Source: an uncultured Roseburia sp.
GTDB lineage: Bacteria; Bacillota; Clostridia; Lachnospirales; Lachnospiraceae
Assembly (NCBI GenBank): GCA_934307185.1
Contig: CAKRCJ010000115.1
Span: forward strand, 1 to 7,053
Direction: 5' to 3'
Length of the DNA stretch: 7,053 bases
Shown: piece after piece, positions 1 through 5,206 of the stretch
How positions within the stretch are numbered: position 1 is the first letter of the stretch
Layout: each line of letters opens with the position of its first letter
Translations under genes and position numbers: made by a program
The notes under the pieces: model-generated
The model's input: the letters and a program-made list of their open reading frames with translations, nothing else
Databases searched by the model: none
What the model was told of the DNA's origin: nothing

Positions 1-161
1 GAATAAAATCATCGAAGACACACTTGCGTTACGTGTCGCTCGCAACGGTACTAAGCGACCAAAATACGGTCGCTAAGGACCGGCGGCTTCCCAGTGTCTT
101 CTTATGCTTTTATTCATTTTGTACAATCCAATATACTTTTTCTATGAGTTTCGCAATTACC
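1..161. repeat. Structured palindromic repeat element (MITE-like), probably truncated at the left window edge
   Basis: No coding potential is visible. Arms 1-21 and 94-115 form an imperfect inverted repeat (about 19 pairable positions; both share GAATAAAA and GAAGACAC). Between them is a hairpin at 46-82 with a perfect 7-bp core AGCGACC/GGTCGCT around the loop AAAATAC, extended by further pairs on either side of two mismatches. A smaller stem, TTGCG/CGCAA, lies at 24-28/41-45. The right end (130-161) is the reverse complement of the left end of the element at 3621-3698 (29 of 32 bases), which marks 161 as the likely element boundary. I infer a non-autonomous repeat whose left terminus lies outside the window. 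It sits 11 bases after the antiporter stop codon, so its hairpins may also end that transcript. An RNA gene is a less likely alternative. Confidence 0.6.
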
Positions 162-172
162 TAAGTTAAAAA

Positions 173-1669
173 TTATTTCTGCGCTTTCTGACGGTATTTG
201 ATAAAGCATAGAACGGCAAGCAGAAGAATGACTCCGACTGCCATTGTAAGAACTACATTTTTGGTAAATCCAGCCACAAGGTAAGCAACGATACAGCAGC
301 CTCCAACGGTTAATGCATACGGAAGCTGGGTGGAAACATGGTCTACGTGGTGACACTGTGCTCCGGCAGATGCCATAATGGTTGTGTCAGAGATCGGTGA
401 CATATGGTCGCCACAGACAGAACCGGCAAGGGAAGCAGCAATGCAGACAACAAGCATCGGGTCTGTTTCCGGGAACATGGCAGTAACAATTGGAATTAAT
501 ATACCAAAGGTTCCCCACGAGGTTCCGGTTGCAAAAGCAAGCCCGCTTCCGACGAGGAATAAAACAGCCGGGAAAAGTGCAGTTGCAGTGGTGTTGCCGG
601 AAAGTACACTGTAAACAAAAGTACCAGCTTCTAATTTATTGCTGCAAAAACCGCCTAAGGTCCAGGCAAGAACAAGAATTAAAATGGCGGAAACCATCAT
701 TTTAAATCCCTGCGGAATACATTCGGCAAATTCGCTGAACGTGATGACCTTGCGCGGAAGGTATAAAAGAAATACAAAAACCAGTGTGATAAAAGAGCCC
801 ATCACAAGTCCCATGGACGCATCACAGTTTGCAAATGCAGTAATGAAGCTTTCTCCGTCAAAAAATCCGCCGGTATAAATCATGCAGACAATACAGCTTC
901 CAATTAAAAATAAAACCGGAAGGACAAGGTCAATTACTTTTCCTTTTGCAGAAATTATATTTTCTTTTACATTTTCATAATCATTTTTGCCGGAAAAAAG
1001 GTCGCCTTTGGCGGCATTTTCCTCAAACTTTTTCATCGGACCGTAATCAAGTCCGGTAATACCAATAAAAATAACCATAAGAATGGTAAGCCACGCATAC
1101 AGGTTAAAAGGGATTGTCTGTAAAAACAGGGAGAAGCCATCTCCATTTGTATAACCGGTAACAGCGGCAGCCCAGCTTGAAATCGGTGCAATAATACAGA
1201 TTGGTGCTGCTGTGGCATCAATAATATAGGCTAATTTTGCGCGGGAAATTTTCTGCTTATCAGTGACCGGGCGCATAACACTTCCGACGGTGAGACAGTT
1301 AAAGTAATCGTCGACAAAAATGACAATACCCAATGCAAATGTGGCAAGAAGTGCGCCGGACTTTGTTTTTATTTTTCCACTTGCCCATTTTCCGTAGGCA
1401 GCAGAGCCGCCGGCCCTTGTCATTAAAGCGACAATAATTCCTAAGAATACGAGGAAAATCAGAATACCGATATTCCAGGAGTCACCGAGTTTTTCCATCA
1501 TGACTTCAAAAATTGCTTCAATCGTTCCGATAGGGCTGAAACTGGTGTATAAAAGAGCACCGGTAACAATACCGATAAATAAAGACATATAAACTTCCTT
1601 CGTGATTAAAGCAAGTGCAATGGCAATGACCGGTGGAAGCAATGCCCATACTGTACCAACAAAATTCAT
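173..1669 (-). CDS. NhaC-family Na+/H+ antiporter
   Basis: This is an integral membrane secondary transporter of 498 residues, expected to exchange Na+ for H+ in the cytoplasmic membrane and so support pH and sodium homeostasis. Many hydrophobic segments span its length (for example residues 8-22, 28-42, 66-84, 107-121, 188-206, 246-265, 286-303, 325-341, 364-380, 403-419 and 471-490). Family-like polar motifs inside membrane regions include the Asp pair at 120-121 (FVDDYFNCLTVGS) followed by RPVTDKQKISRAKLAY, and GDHMSPISDTT at 420-430. The start was chosen at 1669 because AAGGAGG lies 4 bases upstream and the protein then opens directly into a membrane segment. The same frame stays open to 1993, but that extension is basic, low-complexity and unlike the family. 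Length is normal for the clostridial group. Related NhaC-type proteins such as MleN exchange malate and lactate as well, so the substrate is inferred only from the family. Confidence 0.9.
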   Translation of the reverse strand: MNFVGTVWALLPPVIAIALALITKEVYMSLFIGIVTGALLYTSFSPIGTIEAIFEVMMEKLGDSWNIGILIFLVFLGIIVALMTRAGGSAAYGKWASGKIKTKSGALLATFALGIVIFVDDYFNCLTVGSVMRPVTDKQKISRAKLAYIIDATAAPICIIAPISSWAAAVTGYTNGDGFSLFLQTIPFNLYAWLTILMVIFIGITGLDYGPMKKFEENAAKGDLFSGKNDYENVKENIISAKGKVIDLVLPVLFLIGSCIVCMIYTGGFFDGESFITAFANCDASMGLVMGSFITLVFVFLLYLPRKVITFSEFAECIPQGFKMMVSAILILVLAWTLGGFCSNKLEAGTFVYSVLSGNTTATALFPAVLFLVGSGLAFATGTSWGTFGILIPIVTAMFPETDPMLVVCIAASLAGSVCGDHMSPISDTTIMASAGAQCHHVDHVSTQLPYALTVGGCCIVAYLVAGFTKNVVLTMAVGVILLLAVLCFIKYRQKAQK

Positions 1670-1800
1670 AAATCCTCCTTGTTTTTTCGAAGAAAAAATC
1701 CGAGTCCCATTGGACGAGGAGAAGATTTTCCTCCTTGTTTTTTCTTTCTTTTTTCGAAGCGAAAAACTCCGAAGCATTGCCCCGGAGCTTTTTAGTCTGC
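1670..1800 (-). promoter_or_regulatory. Antiporter 5' leader with duplicated ribosome-binding segment
   Basis: Read on the minus strand, the segment 1779-1730 and the segment 1712-1674 are diverged tandem copies. Each begins with CAATG, contains a T-run/TTCG/A-run hairpin (TTTTTTC-TTC-GAAAAAA in the downstream copy), and ends in CAAGGAGG. The upstream copy carries an extra A/G-rich insertion of about 11 bases. Only the downstream AAGGAGG is placed to start the antiporter; the upstream one can pair with nearby TCCTC. A 14-codon ORF (1666-1710) runs through the downstream copy and overlaps the antiporter start as ATGA. Leader-based control is an inference; I recognise no named riboswitch. Confidence 0.4.
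1762..1793 (-). terminator. Hairpin plus U-tract in the antiporter leader, possible attenuator
   Basis: On the minus strand CTCCGGGGC and GCTTCGGAG pair across an AAT loop (9 bp including two G-U pairs; plus-strand arms 1779-1787 and 1767-1775). A run of five U follows, and AAAAAG precedes the stem, so the helix can be extended. This is the form of an intrinsic terminator. Because it lies between the predicted promoter and the start codon, it would act on the antiporter mRNA as an attenuator. The flanking A-run makes it partly bidirectional. No alternative antiterminator fold was identified with confidence. Confidence 0.45.
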
Positions 1801-1806
1801 AATAAG

Positions 1807-1836
1807 TATATATGATTTTGTGTGAAAAGGAAACAA
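1807..1836 (-). promoter_or_regulatory. Predicted sigma-A promoter for the antiporter
   Basis: On the minus strand TTGTTT (1831-1836) and TATATA (1807-1812) are 18 bases apart; TATACT, shifted by two bases, is an alternative -10. Transcription would begin near 1800 and give a leader of about 130 bases. A short inverted repeat GGAAA/TTTCC (1829-1846) overlaps the -35 and could be an operator. The stretch from about 1847 to 1951 is AT-rich, and I see no gene or clear signal in it. Confidence 0.4.
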
Positions 1837-1951
1837 AAATATTTCCAAAATAAGAAAAAATACAAAAGTTTAGTAAAAATATACAAAAATTAGAAAGCAG
1901 CAGATTACTTACTGTATTACACCTGTAGTGGTGCGGTAGTTCTTGTTTTAC

Positions 1952-1980
1952 TTGTAATTTTTGTGCGAAAAAGGTATCAT
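1952..1980 (+). promoter_or_regulatory. Predicted sigma-A promoter for the TatD-family gene
   Basis: TTGTAA (1952-1957) and TATCAT (1975-1980) are separated by exactly 17 bases. Transcription would begin near 1987, giving a leader of about 20 bases that holds AGAGGT at 1997-2002, five bases before the ATG. Position and spacing are good; the hexamers are moderate matches. Confidence 0.55.
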
Positions 1981-2007
1981 AAGCGAAAAGCAAAAAAGAG
2001 GTAATTT

Positions 2008-2784
2008 ATGATATTCGAAACACATGCACATTATGATGATGAAAGCTTTAACGAAGACAGAGAGGAACTCATCCGTTCTATGCCACAAAAAGGCATAGGA
2101 CGGATTATCAATGTCGGCGCGTCCATAGAGACAACAAAGACAACCCTGTCACTGGCGGAAAAATATGATTTTGTTTATGCCGCAGTTGGGGTTCACCCAA
2201 GTGATATCAGTGGGTTAAATGAGGAAACCTTTGCGTGGTTAAAAGAGCAGACAAAGAACGAAAAGACCGTTGCCATCGGTGAAATTGGACTGGACTATTA
2301 CTGGGACAAGGAGCCGGAGGTGCAGAAGGCACAGCGTTACTGGTTCGCGCGTCAGATGGAGCTTGCAAGGGAGACAAAGCTTCCGGTGATTATTCATTCC
2401 AGAGATGCAGCAGCAGATACGATGGAAGTGATGAAGCAGGTTCATGCAGAAAGCATACCGGGTGTCATTCACTGCTATTCGTATTCGAAGGAGATGGCAC
2501 AGGAATTTATTAAAATGGGCTACTACATCGGCGTCGGTGGAGTTGTCACCTTTAAAAATGCGAAAAAATTAAAAGAAACCGTACAAGCCATTCCGTTAGA
2601 GCGTATTCTTTTAGAAACAGACTGCCCTTACATGGCACCGGAGCCGCACCGTGGCACAAGAAATGAGTCTTCGAATATTCCTTTTGTAATTGATAAAATT
2701 GCAGAATTAAAAGGAATTACACCAGAGGAAGTGGAGCGTGTCACAGAAGCGAATGCGAGAAGGCTGTTTTTGAAGGTAAAATAA
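2008..2784 (+). CDS. TatD-family metal-dependent hydrolase (putative deoxyribonuclease)
   Basis: This is a 258-residue TIM-barrel amidohydrolase-superfamily protein of normal length for cytoplasmic TatD/YcfH-type enzymes, which use two metal ions and are linked to 3'-5' DNA exonuclease activity and DNA quality control. All expected metal ligands are visible: HxH at residues 6-8 (THAHYDD), Glu92 in AIGEIGLDYY, His130 in VIIHSRDA, His155 in VIHCYS, and Asp205 in LLETDCPY. His63 in VGVHPSD is also typical. The residue before the HxH motif region is Glu4 (FETHAH) where Asp is common in the family. The start is supported by AGAGGT five bases upstream. The gene has its own promoter and diverges from the antiporter. 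It converges with the DUF4130 gene, with six bases between stop codons. The family assignment is firm; the physiological substrate is not known from the sequence. Confidence 0.93.
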   Translation: MIFETHAHYDDESFNEDREELIRSMPQKGIGRIINVGASIETTKTTLSLAEKYDFVYAAVGVHPSDISGLNEETFAWLKEQTKNEKTVAIGEIGLDYYWDKEPEVQKAQRYWFARQMELARETKLPVIIHSRDAAADTMEVMKQVHAESIPGVIHCYSYSKEMAQEFIKMGYYIGVGGVVTFKNAKKLKETVQAIPLERILLETDCPYMAPEPHRGTRNESSNIPFVIDKIAELKGITPEEVERVTEANARRLFLKVK

Positions 2785-2792
2785 CGTTATTT
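2779..2792. other. 14-bp palindrome covering both convergent stop codons
   Basis: AAATAACGTTATTT is a perfect palindrome that contains the TAA of the TatD-family gene on the plus strand and the TAA of the DUF4130 gene on the minus strand. It has no GC-rich stem, so it is not a convincing intrinsic terminator, and no other terminator fits in the six-base gap. Confidence 0.5.
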
Positions 2793-3591
2793 AAAGCTTT
2801 CCTTTCAGCTCAACAGCATCCTTCCAAAACCGCTTCGGGATGTTCTGTACCTGAAGCGAGGGATTGGTGCGGGCTTCAATTGCAATACTTTCAAAGAATG
2901 TAAGCCATAGTTTTTGAAACTTCGCTTCATCTGCAGAATAATTCTGAAGAAATTCAGAATTAATTTCTGTGGCATCGACAAGCATATAATCTTTTCCGGC
3001 GCGGTGAATTGCAGCAATATAATGCGCTTCATCATAAATAATGAAGTTTTCCAAAGGAAAACGGTCGGTAAAATGCTCTGCTAAAATCGGCAGGGCATTA
3101 TTTTTTGGATGGATTGTGGATAACAATACACCATTGGAAAGCTCCGAAAAGCGCATAAAGCCCTTAAGGTGGTGAGCTTCCGCAGAGGTAGTCCGGGACA
3201 ATTCAAAAACGCGGTAAACGTAAGGGCTGGAGAGGGACTCTAGTATATGTGCACCGTTAGCGGAATGAAGGGCAGCAACAATTGTCTGATAGACAGCATT
3301 CGCCTTATCCATTTTCTTTTTGGAGGAGGACTCAATTGCGAGTATGGCAGAGAGAATAGTGTTGTAAAAGTCCTGTCCCAGCTTTTTACATAAAGTGGAC
3401 GAAACCTTTCCGGCTTTTTCCCCGGAGGGCGTGACGGTATGATACTCGCAAAAAAGTTCATAGTTATCCGGGACAGCAGAAACCAGATACAAATCAGAAT
3501 GGGCGCAGGCATATTGAATTTTAGCACTCCAGGCATCATAAACGCCGGTCAGTATTCCGTTGGGGCTGTCTTCACAGATAAAAATGTGCAT
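2791..3591 (-). CDS. DUF4130 protein, partner of the DNA-repair-type radical SAM protein
   Basis: This 266-residue protein matches the family described as a probable DNA metabolism protein (DUF4130, TIGR03915-like). Recognisable elements are the opening MHIFICEDSPNGILTGVYDAW, the segment EAHHLKGFMRFSEL (139-151), the HFTDRFP...IIYDEAH stretch (173-190), and the C-terminal ARTNPSLQVQNIPKRFW (240-256). The family is found next to a radical SAM protein, and in many other bacteria is fused to a C-terminal uracil-DNA-glycosylase-like domain. That domain is absent here, because the protein stops soon after the DUF4130 signature. The biochemical role is not established to my knowledge; DNA binding or repair is inferred from the partners. 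The start at 3591 has AAGGAG with suitable spacing. An upstream in-frame ATG at 3612 lacks one and adds MPKKGDP ahead of the family-typical start. It is probably co-transcribed from the radical SAM gene, across the repeat element between them. Confidence 0.88.
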   Translation of the reverse strand: MHIFICEDSPNGILTGVYDAWSAKIQYACAHSDLYLVSAVPDNYELFCEYHTVTPSGEKAGKVSSTLCKKLGQDFYNTILSAILAIESSSKKKMDKANAVYQTIVAALHSANGAHILESLSSPYVYRVFELSRTTSAEAHHLKGFMRFSELSNGVLLSTIHPKNNALPILAEHFTDRFPLENFIIYDEAHYIAAIHRAGKDYMLVDATEINSEFLQNYSADEAKFQKLWLTFFESIAIEARTNPSLQVQNIPKRFWKDAVELKGKL

Positions 3592-3620
3592 GGGGTCTCC
3601 TTTTTTAGGCATTGTTAATA

Positions 3621-3698
3621 GGTAATTGAAAAACTCATAGGAAAAGTATATTCATTTTGTACAATCATAGATAGTTAAATTTGAGTTTTGCAATTACT
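3621..3698. repeat. Short inverted-repeat element (MITE-like) between the radical SAM and DUF4130 genes
   Basis: The ends GGTAATTGAAAAACTCA (3621-3637) and TGAGTTTTGCAATTACT (3682-3698) are inverted repeats agreeing at 15 of 17 positions. The centre contains the palindrome TTGTACAA. The left 32 bases match the reverse complement of 130-161 at 29 positions, and ATTCATTTTGTACAATC (3650-3666) is identical to 112-128 in direct orientation. Two related copies within 3.5 kb mark this as a dispersed family. The right end overlaps the TAA stop codon of the radical SAM gene (3694-3696). No clear target-site duplication is visible. A minus-strand transcript would fold through the two ends, which could affect the relative expression of the two genes. 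Confidence 0.65.
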
Positions 3699-5013
3699 GC
3701 GATACTGTAAAATTAGATACTGCAGAAAATCCTGTGTCAAACAGACTTAACTGCTGATATCCACTTTCCCGGATATCCTTTGGAATTTGTGTTTTATCCG
3801 CCATGAGATTACGGCAGATATAATCTTCCTCTAACTTAGTGCGGTACATCATTCTGCCGGAGCAGGTAATAAAATAGAGGGCGCGTTTTAATACAACGCC
3901 AATTTTTTTCAAATCTGAAAAATCAAGGGCGCTATCACGTCTTGCTTTTACAATGCGGCTGGCAGATTTATAACCGATGCCTGGAACACGAAGCAGTGTG
4001 TCGTAACTGGCGCGGTTAATCTCTACCGGAAAATATTCTAAGTGCCGGATTGCCCAGTCGCACTTTGGGTCAAGAAAAATATTAAAATCCGGGCGTTCGG
4101 GAGAAAGCAGTTCATCCGCACGGAATTTATAATACCGCAGAAGCCAGTCTGCCTGATAAAGCCTGTGCTCGCGTAAAAGCGGAGGACCGCCGGCAGGGGC
4201 AGGAAGATTGTCATTATGTGTGACATTTACAAAAGCAGAATAAAAAACTCTTTTTAAATCAAACTTCTGATAAAGATTTTCCGCAATACTTACAATCTGA
4301 TAATCATTCTCAGGAGTTGCTCCGATAATCATCTGGGTGCTCTGTCCTGCCGGAACGAACTTTGGTGCATGGCGGTAAAGCGTTACTTCATCTTTGTTAT
4401 TTGTAATCTGGTTCTGAACCATCCGCATCGGTTTTAAAATAGTATTTCTGGATTTGCATGGTGCAAGCTTCTTTAAACTATCGGCTGTCGGAAGCTCTAA
4501 ATTAATACTCATACGGTCAGCGAGAAAGCCTGTCTTTTCAATTAAAAGAGGGTCAGCGCCTGGAATAGCCTTCACATGGATATAACCGTTAAAGTGATGC
4601 ACGGTCCGAAGCTTATAAAGTGTCTGGTACAAAAGCTCCATTGTATAGTTCGGACTCACCATAATGCCGGAGCTTAAAAACAGACCTTCAATATAGTTCC
4701 GGCGGTAAAATTCAATCGTCAGTTCGCAGACCTCATCCGGGGTAAATGCAGCGCGCTTCACGTCGGAATTACAGTTATTCAGACAGTAGGAGCAGTTAAA
4801 AATACATTCATTTGTAAATAAAATTTTTAAAAGAGAAACGCATCTTCCATCTGCGGAGAACGTGTGGCAGATACCGCAGGAAAGCGAGTTCCCAAGCCCG
4901 GTGCCGTCTCCGCTTCTGTCTACGCCGCTTGAGGTACAGGCAACGTCATATTTGGCAGCATCGGAAAGAATGGCAAGCTTCTCCATGAGGGATATATTTT
5001 TCTGGATGTTCAT
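3694..5013 (-). CDS. Radical SAM protein, putative DNA modification/repair (TIGR03916-like)
   Basis: This 439-residue protein carries the radical SAM iron-sulfur motif CX3CX2C at Cys70, Cys74 and Cys77 (NECIFNCSYC), preceded by GICHTFSADGRC (47-58), a combination typical of the radical SAM family that always travels with DUF4130. Such proteins use a [4Fe-4S] cluster and S-adenosylmethionine to generate a radical; the substrate here is unknown. A helix-hairpin-helix motif at about 342-359 (LLRVPGIGYKSASRIVKARR region) suggests non-specific DNA binding. Near the C terminus, residues 421-425 read QLSLF, the canonical bacterial beta-sliding-clamp-binding pentapeptide. The start at 5013 has GAGG seven bases upstream, and family-like sequence (EKLAILSDAAKYDVACTSSG) follows within ten residues. 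It is the first gene of a likely two-gene operon with DUF4130, and a LexA-like palindrome lies about 100 bases upstream. The family call is firm; the repair role is inferred. Confidence 0.92.
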   Translation of the reverse strand: MNIQKNISLMEKLAILSDAAKYDVACTSSGVDRSGDGTGLGNSLSCGICHTFSADGRCVSLLKILFTNECIFNCSYCLNNCNSDVKRAAFTPDEVCELTIEFYRRNYIEGLFLSSGIMVSPNYTMELLYQTLYKLRTVHHFNGYIHVKAIPGADPLLIEKTGFLADRMSINLELPTADSLKKLAPCKSRNTILKPMRMVQNQITNNKDEVTLYRHAPKFVPAGQSTQMIIGATPENDYQIVSIAENLYQKFDLKRVFYSAFVNVTHNDNLPAPAGGPPLLREHRLYQADWLLRYYKFRADELLSPERPDFNIFLDPKCDWAIRHLEYFPVEINRASYDTLLRVPGIGYKSASRIVKARRDSALDFSDLKKIGVVLKRALYFITCSGRMMYRTKLEEDYICRNLMADKTQIPKDIRESGYQQLSLFDTGFSAVSNFTVSQ

Positions 5014-5078
5014 AGGAAAACCTCATTTTTATAATTTGTGTGTTGTCAATAAATTTACAGGTTTGTTCGTAAATGTTC

Positions 5079-5107
5079 TTTACAGTTCAATTTCTGTGGA
5101 GTATAAT
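5079..5107 (+). promoter_or_regulatory. Predicted plus-strand sigma-A promoter
   Basis: TTTACA (5079-5084) and TATAAT (5102-5107) are separated by 17 bases, the best consensus promoter in the window. Transcription would start near 5114, at the edge of the LexA-like palindrome. The first plausible gene downstream is at 5327, which would give a leader of about 210 bases; a short RNA product cannot be excluded. Confidence 0.5.
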
Positions 5108-5155
5108 AAAAAAACAGAACAAGTGTTCTGCAAAAAGAATAACACAGAAGTTGAA
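5086..5155. promoter_or_regulatory. 70-bp dyad-symmetric regulatory region
   Basis: TTCAATTTCTGTG (5086-5098) and CACAGAAGTTGAA (5143-5155) are inverted repeats matching at 12 of 13 positions, the one difference being a G-U pair in RNA. The LexA-like palindrome lies between them, its centre about two bases from the centre of the dyad. The left arm is the spacer of the plus promoter at 5079-5107, and the right arm is the spacer of a weaker minus-strand promoter. The region could be a paired operator, or a long stem in an RNA crossing it. In the rest of 5014-5326 I see no gene. Confidence 0.5.
5115..5130. promoter_or_regulatory. LexA-like (SOS) operator
   Basis: CAGAACAAGTGTTCTG is a perfect palindrome with 7-base arms around AG. 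Its core GAAC-AAGT-GTTC fits the Gram-positive LexA/DinR consensus CGAACRNRYGTTYC at the GAAC, RNRY and GTT positions; the outer C/G pair is A/T here. It lies at the predicted start of the plus promoter. For a possible minus-strand promoter (TTGCAG 5128-5133, TATTAT 5103-5108, spacer 19) it occupies the -35/spacer region, so LexA binding would block radical SAM transcription. The sequence fit is seen; regulation is inferred. Confidence 0.55.
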
Positions 5156-5164
5156 AAAATACAA
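5136..5164 (-). promoter_or_regulatory. Possible minus-strand promoter for the radical SAM operon
   Basis: On the minus strand TTGTAT (5159-5164) and TATTCT (5136-5141) are 17 bases apart, and the spacer contains the right arm of the dyad repeat. Transcription would start near 5130, inside the LexA-like box, leaving a leader of about 115 bases. The -10 is weak. The alternative TTGCAG/TATTAT pair at 5103-5133 has a long 19-base spacer. One of the two probably drives the operon. Confidence 0.3.
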
Positions 5165-5172
5165 TACAAAAA

Positions 5173-5186
5173 CAAACATATGTTTG
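5173..5186. promoter_or_regulatory. Second palindrome, degenerate LexA-like site
   Basis: CAAACATATGTTTG is a perfect 14-bp palindrome. Compared with CGAACRNRYGTTYC it keeps the RNRY core (ATAT) and the AAC/GTT half-sites, but has A for the first G and ends in G instead of C. It overlaps the -35 position of the extended -10 element at 5198-5206 and lies just upstream of the minus-strand -35 at 5159-5164. It may be a second, weaker operator, or an unrelated AT-rich palindrome. Confidence 0.3.
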
Positions 5187-5197
5187 AAAATTATTCC

Positions 5198-5206
5198 TGT
5201 TATAAT
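5198..5206 (+). promoter_or_regulatory. Possible extended -10 promoter for the downstream gene pair
   Basis: TGTTATAAT is a perfect extended -10 element (TGN-TATAAT) without a recognisable -35. It would start a transcript near 5213, about 115 bases before the 5327 gene. A second isolated TATAAT lies at 5289-5294, closer to the gene but with neither an extended element nor a -35 at the right distance. Confidence 0.35.

Noticed and set aside
1..161. CRISPR array or tRNA in the palindromic left-edge sequence
   Set aside because: There are no regularly spaced direct repeats, and no cloverleaf with a CCA end or T-loop consensus; the structure is nested inverted repeats.
1670..1993. N-terminal extension of the antiporter frame by 108 codons
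   Set aside because: It lacks a ribosome binding site, is low-complexity and basic, covers the predicted promoter and hairpin, and the family-like start at 1669 has a strong AAGGAGG.
3592..3612. Upstream ATG for the DUF4130 protein
   Set aside because: It adds MPKKGDP, which is not part of the family start, and the codons themselves overlap the ribosome binding site for the ATG at 3591.
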